From: Prosopocoilus inquinatus
Taxonomy: Eukaryota; Arthropoda; Insecta; Coleoptera; Lucanidae
Assembly (NCBI GenBank): GCA_036172665.1
Contig: CM069873.1
Coordinates: forward strand, 31,302,001-31,366,000
DNA: 64,000 nucleotides
Reading direction: 5' to 3'
Of the stretch, positions 1-12,267 are shown piece after piece. Numbering within the stretch: the stretch's first letter is position 1; the number at the start of each line of letters is the position of its first letter. The translations under genes and the position numbers were made by a program. Under the pieces are notes generated by a model. It did no database searches and had not been told where the DNA came from. It worked only from the letters and a program-made list of their open reading frames with translations.

Positions 1-904
1 CTTTTTTCGGGGGAAATAATAACTGAAGTTCAGAGGCGGTTCATATTATGCGGTTTATTCAAAAATGTCTTTCGGGAGCTTAAAAAGACAAGCAAGATCC
101 AGGATACACATGTGCCAGTACGTGTTTCGCTGAACATGCAAACAAGGAAATGCATTGTACATTAGATTAAAATTTCAGAGCCTGGCATGTACTGCAGGAA
201 TATGTTTACCTAAAGCGCTGTTTGACAAAATTGCATCATAAACAGAATTCAGAATCTTAATTATAACAAAATTTTGGTTCATTGTGTACAAACGGGTGGT
301 GCTATAAATGAACATTTTTTTTTTATCGGAGCATGTCTTCCGGAAAAATTATCCGCTAATCTAAAAATACCGACGAGACGGTCAATATGATACAAATTAA
401 ACCTAAGGGATTCGTCCCTCGTTTGCCTTATGAAATCATCTGATCTCGTTTAAACTTCTGTACTACATTAAAACCTTGTACCATATTAAAAAAGTCTACA
501 GCAATAAAACACTTCTATCGTCACAACAATATGTTTGTAATTTAATATCGCATTAAACATTACTTTCCTATCGATCGACGTTCTAATTATGTATAATAAA
601 TGCATTGCTCCAAATGATTAATTAAACATACGTACATGTATATGTATGTGTATGTAGAAATTTCGAGTAATAAATTAGGAATTTCCAGTTCCACGTTCCA
701 CATGCCAAGTGCACACGGCATCTCGCGGGAAATGACGTATGAAATGAAGTTTATCTATAACGGGTAACGTTTAAAGAAAACATGTTAACTATTTAATATG
801 TGGCGCAAAGTTGCTGATGTACGTTAACCCCTGGAGTGCGGAAGCTGAACGAACAAGTTAAGGCTGGTTTAATATGCGCACGTCTGAGATGCTAACTATT
901 ACAT
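1..904. other. Intergenic or intronic DNA, no feature recognised
   Basis: AT-rich single-copy-looking sequence with no long open frame on either strand and no recognisable RNA gene or repeat boundary. Confidence 0.5.
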
Positions 905-1095
905 TTTTCTTTGAACTTCGCTGATTTTTTTTAATATATTGTACCTTCGGTCTCATTTTTTTATTTTTCCTCTTTCTCCTTGTTAATCTTGACATGTGGC
1001 TGTGTTAATGCTGTCAATATTAATTTTTCTTAATTTCTGTTAAGAATTAAAAAAAAAGAATTCAGGCAGAAAATTATTTACAGCGTTGCAGCACA
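905..1095. repeat. Direct repeat, copy 1 (partner 1858-2048)
   Basis: About 190 bp that reappears in the same orientation at 1858-2048. Shared landmarks are a T-rich start, a phrase near TATTGTACCTTCGGTCTCA, a TCTTGACAT block, and the end AGGCAGAAAATTATTT followed by GCGTTGCAGCACAG. Identity by eye is around three quarters, so the duplication is old. The copies bracket the palindromic MITE at 1536-1763. No coding frame is conserved between them, so this is probably a dispersed repeat of unknown class. Confidence 0.55.
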
Positions 1096-1535
1096 GCGTA
1101 AGGCTAAGAACTCTTACTCCCTCCCCTTTTTTCCAATTAAAAAACAAAAAAAATCATGAGTAAATAAGTAGTATAATATAAAGATAATTCATTCTTAAGA
1201 CTGACTTTAAAAGCTCTCTTCCTGTAGTATTGAATTGAAACGGAGTGAAAGTGTGGCGATGTTTTATCTGGTGTATACTACGTCATAAACTGTGTTGTCT
1301 TATTTTAGATGACACTTTTAATGCACGAACATAGCTTAAATGACGTGATCTAATACGCATGCGTTTTCAGGCTGAAAGCAACTGGTTTAACGCATAGTAA
1401 ACACAGAAAGTTCCGAGAATTTAGGTCGGATTAGTGAAATGAAATTTTTACATTAAATTCAGCTGAAAGGCAGTATACTTTCTCAATAATCTATAATATT
1501 AATAATTGAAGTTTGTTCTTGTCCGATGAAAATTG

Positions 1536-1763
1536 TAAGTACAAAGTTTTTTTAATCTCAAACCGGACATAAAAATGAAGAGAACACACTCAACGTTTCG
1601 CTATAGATTTATAGCTTCGTCACTCCTGACGAAGCTATAAATCTAAGGTTTCAATTTTTTATTATTATAATTTAAATGGGTCTTTAGATTTTTTTTTCTG
1701 AAACGTTGAGTGTGTTCTCTTCATTTTTCTGTCCGGTTTGAGATTAAAAAAACTTTGTACTTA
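1536..1763. mobile_element. Palindromic foldback MITE
   Basis: The left arm starting TAAGTACAAAG at 1536 is repeated inverted and ends at 1763. The arms are about 68 bp and nearly identical, with shared internal blocks such as CTCAAACCGGACA and GAGAACACACTCAACG. Between the arms lies a second perfect-looking hairpin (TAGATTTATAGCTTCGTC and its complement, about 1602-1644). There is no coding capacity. A degraded fragment of the same family lies at 16288-16380. The superfamily cannot be assigned, and I see no unambiguous target duplication. Confidence 0.7.
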
Positions 1764-1857
1764 TAATATTAATATCGTTAACAATTACGATCTTGTTACC
1801 GAAATTAATTGCTTTAATTATTTTTTTTAATTGTTTGATTATATGTGTAATAATTGT

Positions 1858-2048
1858 TGAGTTTTTTTTTATATACTGTACTTTCAGTCTCACTTTACTT
1901 TTTAATTTTTCTTCTTTCTATCTTGACATTTTGCTGTATTATTACTGTCAATTTGGTTTAATTTCCGTTAGGAACAACTAAAAAGATGTGACGGAGAAGC
2001 AATGGCCGCGTTTAGGCAGAAAATTATTTGCCGCGTTGCAGCACAGTG
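1858..2048. repeat. Direct repeat, copy 2 (partner 905-1095)
   Basis: Second copy of the repeat described at 905-1095. An 86-codon open frame (1988-2248) crosses its right end, but nothing in it resembles a known protein and I do not call it a gene. Confidence 0.5.
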
Positions 2049-2584
2049 AAAAGCAGCTGTGCTTTAAATTGCCTGAACCTAGATTCTATTGTAGAGATTA
2101 TGAATTCGTGTTATGTTTGAAAAAACCAGTTTTTGAACATCGATTTTGCGTCGTGTTTTGTCGCGCTGTTGTAATGATTAACCAGCGACTTGAATTGTGT
2201 GGGAAACGCTTCATGCCGCGCCTATCGCCTCTAGTTGTATTGAAATAAAAATAAGTTTTTTGTCATCGTTTCAGTCGCAAAATGAATTGGATTTTTATAA
2301 CGCAAATGGCCTCACACTCTGCTTTATTGGTGCATACATTTGAGAACACATCGGCCATAAACCATCGTTTGATTTCCGCCGGTCAACATTTCTTTTATTG
2401 CCATAATAAGTAAACAATATCGTCGGAGTTTTTATTTTTAGATCTAACTGCATCATCTTTTGTAAGTGTCTGCAGGTGTATTTTATCTTTTGCATGAGAA
2501 CCGACGTTGTTTCATTTTTTCTGCGTTATGAGATCTTGATAATTACCTTCTCTTACGTGTAGTTATTGCTGAGATGCTAAAAGA

Positions 2585-2687
2585 TGGTGGGGAAAACTAA
2601 AAGAAACAATACTTCATCTAATTAAAAGAATTTGGGAAGAAGAAGGCATGCCAAAAGAGTGGAATGAAACGGTTTTAATGCCAGTTT
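2585..2687 (+). pseudogene. LINE reverse transcriptase relic, left part
   Basis: Plus-strand sequence translating to a stretch with EEEGMPKEWNETVLMPV, the kind of segment that precedes reverse-transcriptase motifs in non-LTR retrotransposons. It is cut at 2687 by the mariner element (TA at 2688-2689), and the same reading resumes after that element at 4978 (KKGDETYCENYRDITLLD). The clade cannot be fixed from this fragment. It is a dead copy. Confidence 0.7.
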
Positions 2688-2755
2688 TACGTGGGCTGCT
2701 GGAAAAGTTTCTGGAAACGGTATGAAAAAACGCATATGAAATTTGGTAAACGGTA

Positions 2756-3031
2756 TCATTGGTTTTCGAAGTATTCGACTTTGACGTCAATACACTTTTG
2801 CATACGCTCGAACCAATTTCTAAAGCACGTTGTCCACTCTAAAGATGGTACCTCAGAAACCAGTGTCCGGAATCGCTCACCACGCATATTATTTTTGATA
2901 TTTGGGAACAAAAAGAAATCATTAGGTGATAAATCAGGTGAATATAGGCAATGAGTCATTAATTCAACATTTTTGTTGAACATAAAATCAACTGCTTGAC
3001 GGGCTGAATAAGAGCTGACGTTGTCATTCAT
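2756..3031 (-). pseudogene. mariner transposase, C-terminal fragment
   Basis: The 91-residue frame carries the mariner signature YSPDLSPNDFFLFP followed by a FERMQKCID-like tail, typical of the C-terminal catalytic region of DD34D transposases. The Asp of YSPDLSPNDFF is the third catalytic residue of the family. The segment begins near MNDNVSS, where intact family members continue upstream, so it lost the preceding part when the Penelope-like sequence inserted. It is collinear with the fragments at 4089-4772. Confidence 0.85.
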
Positions 3032-3059
3032 GATGGAGAAAAATTCGTCGATTTCGATT

Positions 3060-4085
3060 GTCTCTTCTTATTTGATCGATGAGTTCCGGCAAACAAATTG
3101 TAGTAGAAAAAAGACGACTACTATCAGAGGATACAAAACTTACTGAATAGTGGCCCGTACGTTAAACTAAACCGCAATCCTTTGTCTAAACTAATCAGGG
3201 AAGTAAAGGACGCTATTAAAAACTGTCCCTTTCTCATAAACAAATGGAACAAACAAAAAGTTACAGTTTCTAATCCGATTCTCCCTAAGTTATACGTCCT
3301 ACCTAAAATACATAAACCCGGCAAATCAGTAAGACCAATAATATCTGGTATTAACACTATCCAAGTGGTTAAACACTGAATTCATCAAACTCTCCAATTC
3401 TAAAGACGCTTTTTCTGTGAAAAACTCTGTAGATTTCATCCAACGTGTTAAAGATCTAATACTAAGCGAGGACGAAATACTGATATCTTTTGATGTCTAA
3501 TCCTTATTTCCCAGTATCCAAATTCCCACCACGCTAAACTACCTGCAAGATCTCCTAGTTTCTAGTTTCTAGACAAACAGAAGACAGATGAATTTCTGGA
3601 ACTTGCAAAATTGTTTGTGTCGCAAAATTGTTTTCAAATTAATGGGGAATGTTTTAAACAAACCGAAGGGACTTCAATGGGAAACTGCTTATCACCATAT
3701 CTGGCTAACCTTTTTAAACGTAATTTAGAAACGTCACTCAAAGAAAATTGTACTTATTTCCCTAGGATATGGTTTAGATATGTAGATGATGTTTTCGCTG
3801 TTTTTAATACCAAGGAATGCAGAATAGAAGATTTTTTTGATATTTTAAATTCTAAATTTCCTAGTATTAAATTCAAAGATTTAATGAACGCCGATCACGA
3901 GCCTTTGGCAAGTTCTGTGTTGCTTGACTTAGTTGACGCAACCCAGTGAGGCGCTCACTACTGGAAGCGCACGCTTCATTGGAGCGGAACGCACTTAGTA
4001 TAACAAGTAGCGATAGGTATGACACCGTCACTTCTCCTGTGATTTAGTAGGATAGAAGTCGCAACTACTGATAAATATGTATTTA
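3060..4085 (+). pseudogene. Penelope-like element reverse transcriptase relic
   Basis: A plus-strand Penelope-like reverse transcriptase is broken into at least three frames. The first (about 3120-3379) carries LPKLYVLPKIHKPGKSVRPI, a diagnostic Penelope-like motif. The middle (about 3440-3540) reads EILISFDV, then a stop, then SLFPS. The last (3611-3949) carries QTEGTSMGNCLSPYLANLF and the catalytic FRYVDDVF (YVDD box). Internal stops and frameshifts make it dead. No endonuclease domain was seen. It lies within the mariner and therefore post-dates it. The exact ends are uncertain by tens of bases. Confidence 0.8.
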
Positions 4086-4088
4086 GTT

Positions 4089-4772
4089 TTAAAAAAAAAA
4101 CAGATTGTGGTTAGGAGAAATTGTAGTATACCAGTCAGCATTCACGGTTTTTCGATCCTCTAAAGCCACGGTTGCTACATGTCCAGTTAAACCAAAGAAA
4201 CAAGCAATCATTTGCTTCGCAGCACTGCGTGAACGGACAACTTTTGTTGGTTTTGGTTCATTTTGAAATACCCAAACGGTAGATTGTTTACTTTCTGGCT
4301 CGTACGAATAGATCCACGTTTCGTCACCAGTAACGATGTTATAAACTAAATTTGAACAACCTCCATTGAATTTCTTGAGCATTTCTTCGCACCATTTGAC
4401 ACGACCCTGCTTTTGCGCTTCTGTTAAATTGTGTGGGATTCAACGACTGCAAAGCTTTCGTACGTTCAAATGATCATGCAAAATCTGGTGTATTGCTTTT
4501 CTGTCAATGAGTAAGGATGCTTGAATCTCACGGTATGTCACATGTCGATCTCGCTCAAGCATTTCACGCACAGCATCTACATTAGTGGCAACAACAGATG
4601 TTGATGGACGACCTTCACGAAATTCGTCACTGAGAGAGGTACGTCCACGCTGGAATTCGGCAAACCAATTATAAATACTGCTCTTTGATGGTGCTTCATC
4701 TCCAAAAGCCAAATGAAGCCGATCGAGGCATTGTTTCGGCATTAGACTGCATTTGAAATCGTAAAAGATCAT
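4089..4772 (-). pseudogene. mariner transposase, N-terminal and middle fragments
   Basis: Two minus-strand frames. 4440-4772 (110 aa) is the DNA-binding half, with a helix-turn-helix segment containing SIYNWFAEFQRGRTSLSD and then EGRPSTSV, both recognisable in mariner transposases. 4089-4382 (97 aa) starts the catalytic core with VTGDETWIYSYEPESKQ, in which the Asp of GDETW is the first catalytic residue. The two are separated by a frame break of about 57 bp that includes a KWCEEML-type linker. The 97-aa frame runs out at 4089, where the Penelope-like insertion begins. Confidence 0.85.
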
Positions 4773-4977
4773 GGCACGAAAATTTTCACGCGAGATTTCC
4801 TTGTTTACACAAAATTACTTTTTCTCAAATGCTGTACAAACAAAACTAGTTCACTTGGATAGGAACTGTCAATAGAATTATAGGCGAGAAACGTCAAATT
4901 TTTCAAATATGACAGTTGATAAACGCTAACAATTCTAGACCTACTAGATTTCAAAAAATTTTCCAGCAGCCCACGTA

Positions 4978-6300
4978 AGGAAGGGAGATGAAACGTATTG
5001 CGAAAATTACAGGGACATAACGCTTTTGGATGTTTATAAAATATTTGCAAATGTAATAAGAAAAAAATTAAAAAAGTATAAGAAATACTATGGGATTATC
5101 AATGTGGATTCAGGAATGAAAACTCGGTTACGGACCAAATTTTCGCATTTAAACATATAGTCACAAGCATAACCTAACACTACATGTACTGTATATTGAC
5201 TTCAGACCGGCATACGATTGGCTCAATAGGGTGAAAGTCTTCAAAAGTGTGACAATACTGGAAATTCCAAAAAAAAAATAATTCGACTGACAAAATTGAC
5301 ACTAACAAACCCCCAAAATAAAGTAAATATTAACGGTTATAAATCAGACAGCTTCAGCATAAAAAATGGGGTACGACAAGGGGATCCATTATCAACCTCA
5401 CTCTTCGACATTACGCTGAAAAATGTATTACTACGACAAAGCAAAATTCACACCACGCAAGGAATCAATCATCTACAATCATAAGCACCAATGCTTGGCT
5501 TTTGCGGACGACATTGCGCTATTAACCAGAAGTAAAAAAGAGCTTAGCGAGGTGGTACAAAGAATTGAAAAGGTAGTTAAAGAAAATGGCATGGAAATAA
5601 ACAAGGAGAAGACTAAATACATACAATACAATTGAATTACAATTGACCAACGACACTGATAAAGACTTAGTCCTCAACAGCTTGGTGGATAGCCAAATGT
5701 ACAAATTTAAAAATGTTAACAATGTATCTAGGAGTCAACATGAGCAATAATAACTCAGAAGAAGAAGAGATAAAGGCATGAATAACAAAAGCCAACAGAA
5801 GTGCTGGAGCATTAAGGAAAGTGTTAAACTCCAAATCGGTATCAAGAAATACCAAAGTAAGAATATACCGAACGGTAATTCGGCCCTCCTTACTGTACGG
5901 TGGTGAAGTGTGAATCTTGAATAAAAGGGACGAAGCTGGAAGTGTGGGAGCGAAAAATCCTGAGACAAGTATATGGAGGGAAAAAGTCAGATGACGTATG
6001 GGAAAAAACGGATGAATCAGGAAATAAGCAGCTGTACAATCCTGTGAGTAGCAGCAGTGATTAAATCTCAAAGAATCCGCTGGTTCGGACATGTAAGCAG
6101 TATGCCGGAGACCAGGGCAATGAGAGTGGCACTGAAAGACAGGCAGGCGGAAGAAAGAAAAAATGAAGACCAAAGAGGAAACGGTTACAAACAATACTGG
6201 AGGATCTAACAAAACTAAACGTGAGAAACTGGGAACAGCTGGCAGAGGACAGAAAGATATGGAAGAAAATAGTAAATCAAGTCCTAGGCCTACATGGCCT
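4978..6300 (+). pseudogene. LINE reverse transcriptase relic, right part
   Basis: Continuation of the LINE split by the mariner. Successive frames show NYRDITLLD (just after 4980), a FRPAYDWLNRVKVF-like block (about 5200-5240), NGVRQGDPLSTSLFDITL (5296-5484), and the catalytic box as LAFADDIALLTRSKKEL (5423-5635). A C-terminal region follows, with ANRSAGALRKVLNSKSVSRN and PSLLYGGEV (about 5790-5910), then a GRRKKEK and WEQLAEDRKIWKK segment near 6150-6270, as in many arthropod non-LTR elements. Many stops and frameshifts mark it as old. No endonuclease domain or poly-A end was identified. Confidence 0.8.
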
Positions 6301-6309
6301 GTAGAGCTG

Positions 6310-6370
6310 TATACTGGGTGTCTCATAACCTAGGGAGGAGATTGAAAGGGTAGCTAGAGGAGATCAAATC
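6310..6370. repeat. Fragment of the TATACTGGGTGTC inverted-repeat family
   Basis: TATACTGGGTGTCTCATAAC at 6310 and the following GGAGGAGATTGAAAGGGTAG match both ends of the element at 25628-26223. No second end is seen downstream, so this is a truncated copy abutting the LINE tail. Confidence 0.6.
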
Positions 6371-7132
6371 ATTGATGATTGAATTTGAATATAGGAATGA
6401 ATTCATGTGCAGGGTTAGTTACTAAGGCTTTATGTACAAATATCAATGACGTAAATGAAACAAAACAAAACATAACATAACAAATACTAGAAAAATATAT
6501 ATCAATAGTGACATTGAATATACGAATTAATAAAATTAGTCAATAGGTCAGTTATGGTAAAAGTCAAAAGAACAAAACCCTTTCGGTTAGTTCATTTTTT
6601 TTATAAGACACAGATCCAGTTTCGTTAAACCATTCCATTAAGTTTTCTAAAATTCTTTTATTTGGTTGTCTTCTATCTATCTTTCTTGATAAATTCTTTG
6701 TGGAAGTAAACAATTTCTGTCACTTGCGCCCAATGCGTAAATCATATTGATCATTTCTTCTTTAGAGAAATTCATTTTCGACGTTAAATAGAGCCAAATA
6801 TTTTCGATTATACTTCATTCTAGGGTTTCTGTTGGATCCCTGCTTTTATCACTAAATGTAGAACTGAGATTTTTGGATTTTCTTAACATTCAGGTAATAG
6901 GTACCAACACCAGAAACATTTGACAGAAAAAACAGAGTATAACTTGAAAATTATTGACGGTTACCATGAAGCATATTTGTTTTTTCACGCCGCCTATAAA
7001 ATTACCCTTAACAGATGTAAATCTGATATTTTATTTTAAAAAAGTAGCATATCATATTAAAAAAATGAGTACATAAAATCCTTAACAAAAATTAAAGCCT
7101 ATGAAAAAAGTAAATCTGTTTCAGTAACAAAA
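6371..7132. other. Non-coding, no feature recognised
   Basis: AT-rich sequence without open frames of note. Confidence 0.45.
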
Positions 7133-7510
7133 TACAGGGTGTTCCGTTTGAAAATAAAAAAAAAGGCGTTGAAAATCATTAAATTTGTTCGCTCAGGAAA
7201 AACCCCTTATGTAGAATATTTAGATTGTGTGTTCACGGTGATGTACAGACATTTTTGTACTATACGACTGCCAAATTTTAATTTCCTAAAAGTAACATTA
7301 AGACTTCTGTGATCATTGACGTTGTAACGCAATGCCTCCAGAATTTACAGGTTTTCGTGAATAAGTTGGTAATTTTCTATCAAAGATCAAATTTTATTTA
7401 TTTAGTAGAAACCTTATTTTACGCGGAGTTTAAAAATAGAAAAATGTACACGCTGTTCCATTAAAAAAATTTACAACGGTAGAGTCATTCATTTATGGAA
7501 CGCCCTGTAT
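7133..7510. mobile_element. Probable MITE with TACAGGGTGTTCC ends
   Basis: ATACAGGGTGTTCC at the left and its near-complement GGAACGCCCTGTAT at the right enclose 378 bp with no coding capacity. The inverted match is short (about 14 bp), so the boundaries are provisional. Confidence 0.4.
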
Positions 7511-7814
7511 CGTTGAAAATAATTTTATGAAACGGACTCTTTAAGGTCGTATAACGTTTGTATGAAGCTTTCTTGCATTTTACGTCCGGAAAGGGTGATA
7601 ATTAACTTTACTTATTACTCAATTTTTTTTTTAAAGAAACATCTAACACTTGCCATCATCATACTTTATTTTAACTTCGTGAAGTAAATCTACAGTTGCG
7701 AACTCCATGTGTTGCCCATCCTAATCTGTCGAAAGTTTTTGCGAAGTCTACGAATTCATTTGCAGATTTATAATCAGGTTTGCTCTAATTTTGTTGCGAA
7801 AAGTTTTTGATTAC

Positions 7815-8035
7815 AGCGATTACATCCCTCGAGCATCCTCTGTTTCAGCCCTGTTTGAGCCTCGTCAGCATCTCCATCGACTGCAATCAAAAACGATTTG
7901 CAATAAAATTTTTAAAACTTCAAGCAAGTGTGGACACCTTCTATGGGATGACTTATCTATGTAGCAAACTGGCTTCAATTTGTCAATTCTAACGCAATGT
8001 CAGGTCAAAAAGCGATCGTATGATGTCGCTATTAT
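7815..8035. repeat. 311-bp repeat family, diverged and rearranged copy
   Basis: It contains the family landmarks CCTCGAGCA, GTTTCAGCCCTGTTTG, ACTGCAATCAAAAACGATTT, GGCTTCAATTTGTC and AGGTCAAAAAGCGATCGTA, the last ending near 8033. The first half is inverted relative to the second, as in the rearranged copy at 19803-20025. It is clearly older than the copies at 55.5-56.8 kb. Confidence 0.7.
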
Positions 8036-8039
8036 TATT

Positions 8040-10679
8040 ATTGCCCTTACTATCTGCTCTATAAACAATTTTCCTCTTATAAATTCTGCATAATCGTGTG
8101 TTAATAAATATTTTTCTATCTCTGAATTGCCGGTCACGTTCATTACTTTATCACATTCTACAATTTTTTCTTTTTCAGAAATTTTCACCATTACCTCATT
8201 CTTCCACTCGATTCCACTGGTGGGTATCTCAGTGTGTCTTCGATATGACGATATTAGTATTTCCAATTCTCTGCCGATATACCCTCAACTCCAAACATTT
8301 TGGAATTAGGCATGTGTTTTTCGTACCTTCCAATTCGCTCTTGGTTTGTACTTTGGTATAACCTTCCACTAGGTCACATCGTCCTAACACTGGTGATATT
8401 CCTGCTTCCTCCTAGTTTTCGTCATTACTTTTGGTTTGTCACTTGTGACCCTCCTACTGTGCCGTAATTTTGCATCTCTAGATATTTCTCTACGTGTTTT
8501 TTTTTGTTTATTAATTTCATTTCAGTTTTTATGTTCTTTTATATTTGCTTTTTCCTGCGTGGGTTTATTATTATTTAATCGTTCTTCCTTCTTTACTTTC
8601 TATCAAGATGTTCGGTGAATTAACGCACGTACGGTATTACTACAATGAAACTGTAGGTCTATCACATTTTATTAGATACGTTAATTTTTTTAGAACTTTT
8701 ACACACACTTATTACTTATTATAAATACCAAAAATTATTTAATAATATCTCGCATTATTTCTGATTGGCCTAAGAACTAAAATTGACATGAAAATTGGAA
8801 AAAAGATCGAATAAGATAATAAATTTGTGGAACTTAACCCGCCGAATTGAATTGCTATTTATTAACAGCAAAAGTAGGTGTTGATGGGAATTTACTTGTG
8901 TTTAATTAGCGTTATCGGAAGGGAACGATTATTAGCCGGATCAGAGACAAATTGAAGCAGCTCTGAGCGACCTAATCCTGGACAAATTGTATCTAATATT
9001 TAGTATAATCCGCTTACGGACCCGAGGCTGAAATACAAGTCCGATGAAGTAGCACCTTCACAGATCGCCGGCCAGCACTCGCCTTCGGTGTGCCCTAATA
9101 AGATATTCCCACATTCCTATAATTTATTGGCGATCGATACTTGTGAATTTGTCCCATTTTCGAGAAGAAATACCAGAACACAGAAGTCAAGATGTATTAA
9201 AACAGTACAAATTTTACAATCAACTAAATGCAATACAAAAAAAGGAGAGAAAAATTTATATATAGGGTGTATCAAGATAAACGTAAACGTATTTTTCAAT
9301 ATTGGGGAGTATAATTTGTATATTTCTTTAGATGTAAGCGTGTATACTAAAGGGTTATTAAAAATATTATGATATATTTGAGTCTGTTCATGAAACATGC
9401 ACAACACGTCCAAGTTGTATGACTTTTATAAATAAATGTAAATTAATATAATTAATTTACGAATGATTATTATAATATTTTTAACAAAATATATTCGTAT
9501 TTAACACATTCTGACATTTGATCTGTTCTAAACATAAAAGTGACAAGGATTTACAGAGCACGATGTTAAAACCTTCCCTCTGAAATAATCCCTAAAATTT
9601 TAATTCGAACGCTGCCATTTACAACTTCCAAAAAAAAACTTTCTGTAGTTCTGTAATTTAAAACGCAATCACACTCAATTGTGAACTACGAACAGTCCTG
9701 CTGTAGAGTGAACGTGCCCGTCTGTTAACTATGCTGGAAGGCAGAAGGATTCTCCTGGTTCAGCGCACATCTGGTAAAAGCTTTGTGATTTAACAATTTG
9801 TGTAGCGAACAGAGCAGGTTATTGCCAATATATAAATACGGCGGCTCCCTTCTCTCCTTTGAATTATTACGCAGTGGCGGCGATATGTATATTCATGTTT
9901 GATATTAATTCCGTGTTTACTGAGCGATTTAAAATTTATGTATTCATTCATTAACGCACACGTACGTTTTCAGGTTATGCACATTTATAACAGCACAATT
10001 GAAAAGGGCATGTTTCCAACAAAGCAAACAAAAAAATATTTCTTAATTGCCCTTGATCTTATCACCTAATATTATTTATTTTCTTCACTAGTACAAAAGC
10101 CCATTTGTGGAACCAAATGCATCCGCAAATCTGCATTTGCTGCGGTAATGCGAACTTTAAATCGCTCTTTGAACTTGTGAGAGATGGCAGTCAGAATTTA
10201 CCTTAGACCGAAGCTATTGAATACACATTAGGTAAGTCTGAAGCCATACAATTAGATTTTATGAACGTGATTTGTGATTACCATTGACGGCGTAATGTAA
10301 ATCTCAGGTAACTATTTGCATAAAACAAATGAAAGGGACATGAGTAACGATTTAATGTCTAAAGTCCTGGAACAAAATCGAAATGTGATGACTTATTTGC
10401 ATTATGCATATATATCAATAAATATAAACTGGTATACGAAATAAAATTGACATTACACAATATATTATGCAAGAGATGTTGTTCAATTTTTGAAACAATC
10501 TAAATTGTATAGTGTCGAACAGAAAATTTCATGCAATATTGCTTGCTTTAAAAATTGTGTCGTTCTGCTCTATATTCCATACAATTTCGTCTGTGCTGTG
10601 CGCAGATGAAATACGTGAATTTACGTGTACGTGACAGTTGCTTCTTTTTACTGTGGGGCGCTAAAATATATTAGTTAAA
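8040..10679. other. Non-coding, no feature recognised
   Basis: No convincing gene. The short frames here (60-98 codons, several on opposite strands of the same bases) have no recognisable motifs and AT-driven composition. A somewhat more GC-rich patch at 8930-9090 could be regulatory, but nothing specific supports that. Confidence 0.4.
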
Positions 10680-11880
10680 AAAACGATTAAAGGGCAGCTA
10701 GAACAATCTCAAGGTCAACTAACAACTGAACTCAACTCTATTTACCACAAAAAAATTGAAAATAAAAAACAATAAAAATATTAAAGTGGACAATTTTTTT
10801 TTATTTCAACGTCTGCTCAATCCAACTGAACCCAACCTAACTCCATTCAACCCAATAAAAAAATTAAGAAAAAGAAACATTAAAAAAATTAAAATAAAAA
10901 ACATGTTAAAATTCTAAAAAAAAATTCAAAGTCAGCCCAACTCAACCCTAATTGTATTGAAAATACAAAAAATAAAAATAAAAAACGATTAAGGCGAAGT
11001 TCGACCAATGTCAAAGTCAACCAAAGCCGACAACAACTGAACTCGATTTTATCCACCCTAAGCAAAATCTAAATTCTGAAAACAAATAAATTAGTAAAGA
11101 AATTAAATGACAAAAGATTTTCAAAGTCAACCCAATTTAACTATAATCAACTTACAAATTTAAAACAAATTAAAAAAATAGATTGATTAACAAAACTAAC
11201 AAATAAGTCTAACGATGTAGAAAATGACGAACGCGATCAAAAATTTAGTCTGTAAAATATTAAAGAAAAAAGACCAACAGTTAATAATAAAAAATTAATA
11301 AATTAATTAAATTAAATTAAACCGAATAAGAGAGAAAGAAGATAAAATCTGTGACTATCAATCCACGAAATTTAAATGTAAAATAAAATGAACTCCAACC
11401 TAGTAAAAGAAAATAAAATAAAAGATGATCGACTGAGTTAAAAAATTAAACAAAAGGAAAAAGGAAAATATGATGAATTTAACAAATAAAATGAAATCGA
11501 ATCAAAGAAAAAAAAACAAAGGTTGTTCAATTGATTAAATTAAAAATTGAATTAAAATCAAATAATCAAATAAGGGATATTAAAAAAAGCAAAAAGACTA
11601 TCGGCAATGAAGTTAAAACGAAAATAAAAATTCTACAAATCCAGGTCGAATCAAGAGAGAAAGTTTGAGCAAAAGAAAAAAAACAAGAGAATCTTATGAT
11701 TTGAATGTAAAATCAAGTCAAAAAAAGACAAAAGGCGTTATATGTACATCGATCCAATCGAATTATAATTTAACAAAAAAAAACACACGTCTACATTACA
11801 ATTACAATTACACACGTCTGCAAAACAAAATTAACATGAAAATTAAAAAGTTAATACAAAATAAATAAAAAAATCAATTC
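10680..11880 (+). repeat. A-rich low-complexity block with degenerate internal repeats
   Basis: About 1.2 kb dominated by A on the plus strand (AAATTAAAA, AAATAAAA phrases). Imperfect copies of a unit with AACGATTAA, a short GC-richer phrase, TCAAGGTCAACTAA or similar, then CAACTGAACTC recur at about 10680 and 10980, with weaker echoes near 10800, 10925 and 11125. The 67-codon frame 11665-11868 is a product of the Lys-rich composition. It looks like a decayed tandem array. Confidence 0.55.
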
Positions 11881-12267
11881 AGAAATACAAACAATACAAT
11901 CAAAATTAAATTCTAAGAGATAAGAAACGATATTCTGTACAATTGCTGCGCCAGCGTTTATTTTCTCAAGGTTTGCAGCTGTAAGTATTCATTTCTCGAG
12001 TTAACTCAAATCCGCAAAACAGAAGGCTTCGATTATTTCAAATTACGGTTTCAATTTATTGCACAATATGACACTTTTTTATTTTAACTTGAACAATATA
12101 TCGGCCCTTTTTAAACGCTGATTCAGATTCATTCGCAAAAATTTTACCATTGCAACATCTTGCGTTTTCTTTTTTAATTTGAAATATTTTTTTTCCATGT
12201 GCGAAATTCGTTTTTTTTTAATGAATTCAACTTCAGCTCGCAATTAGTTATTGAAATATGTCAAATA
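11881..12267. other. Non-coding, no feature recognised
   Basis: AT-rich sequence between the A-rich block and the SINE. Confidence 0.4.

Larger units (their letters stand above)
2690..4975 (-). mobile_element. mariner element, interrupted by a Penelope-like relic
   Basis: The termini are inverted copies beginning CGTGGGCTGCTGGAAAA at 2690 and ending TTTTCCAGCAGCCCACG at 4975, each flanked by TA (2688-2689 and 4976-4977). A TA duplication is the mariner/Tc1 hallmark. Minus-strand transposase pieces lie at 4089-4772 (N-terminal and middle) and 2756-3031 (C-terminal). Roughly 1 kb of unrelated, oppositely oriented Penelope-like sequence separates them. The mariner itself sits inside a LINE. It is inactive: frames are broken and the catalytic region is split. 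Confidence 0.85.

Noticed and set aside
5667..6326. 219-codon minus-strand frame
   Set aside because: Lies antisense to the LINE C-terminal region, has no motif and is explained as a shadow of the decayed LINE.
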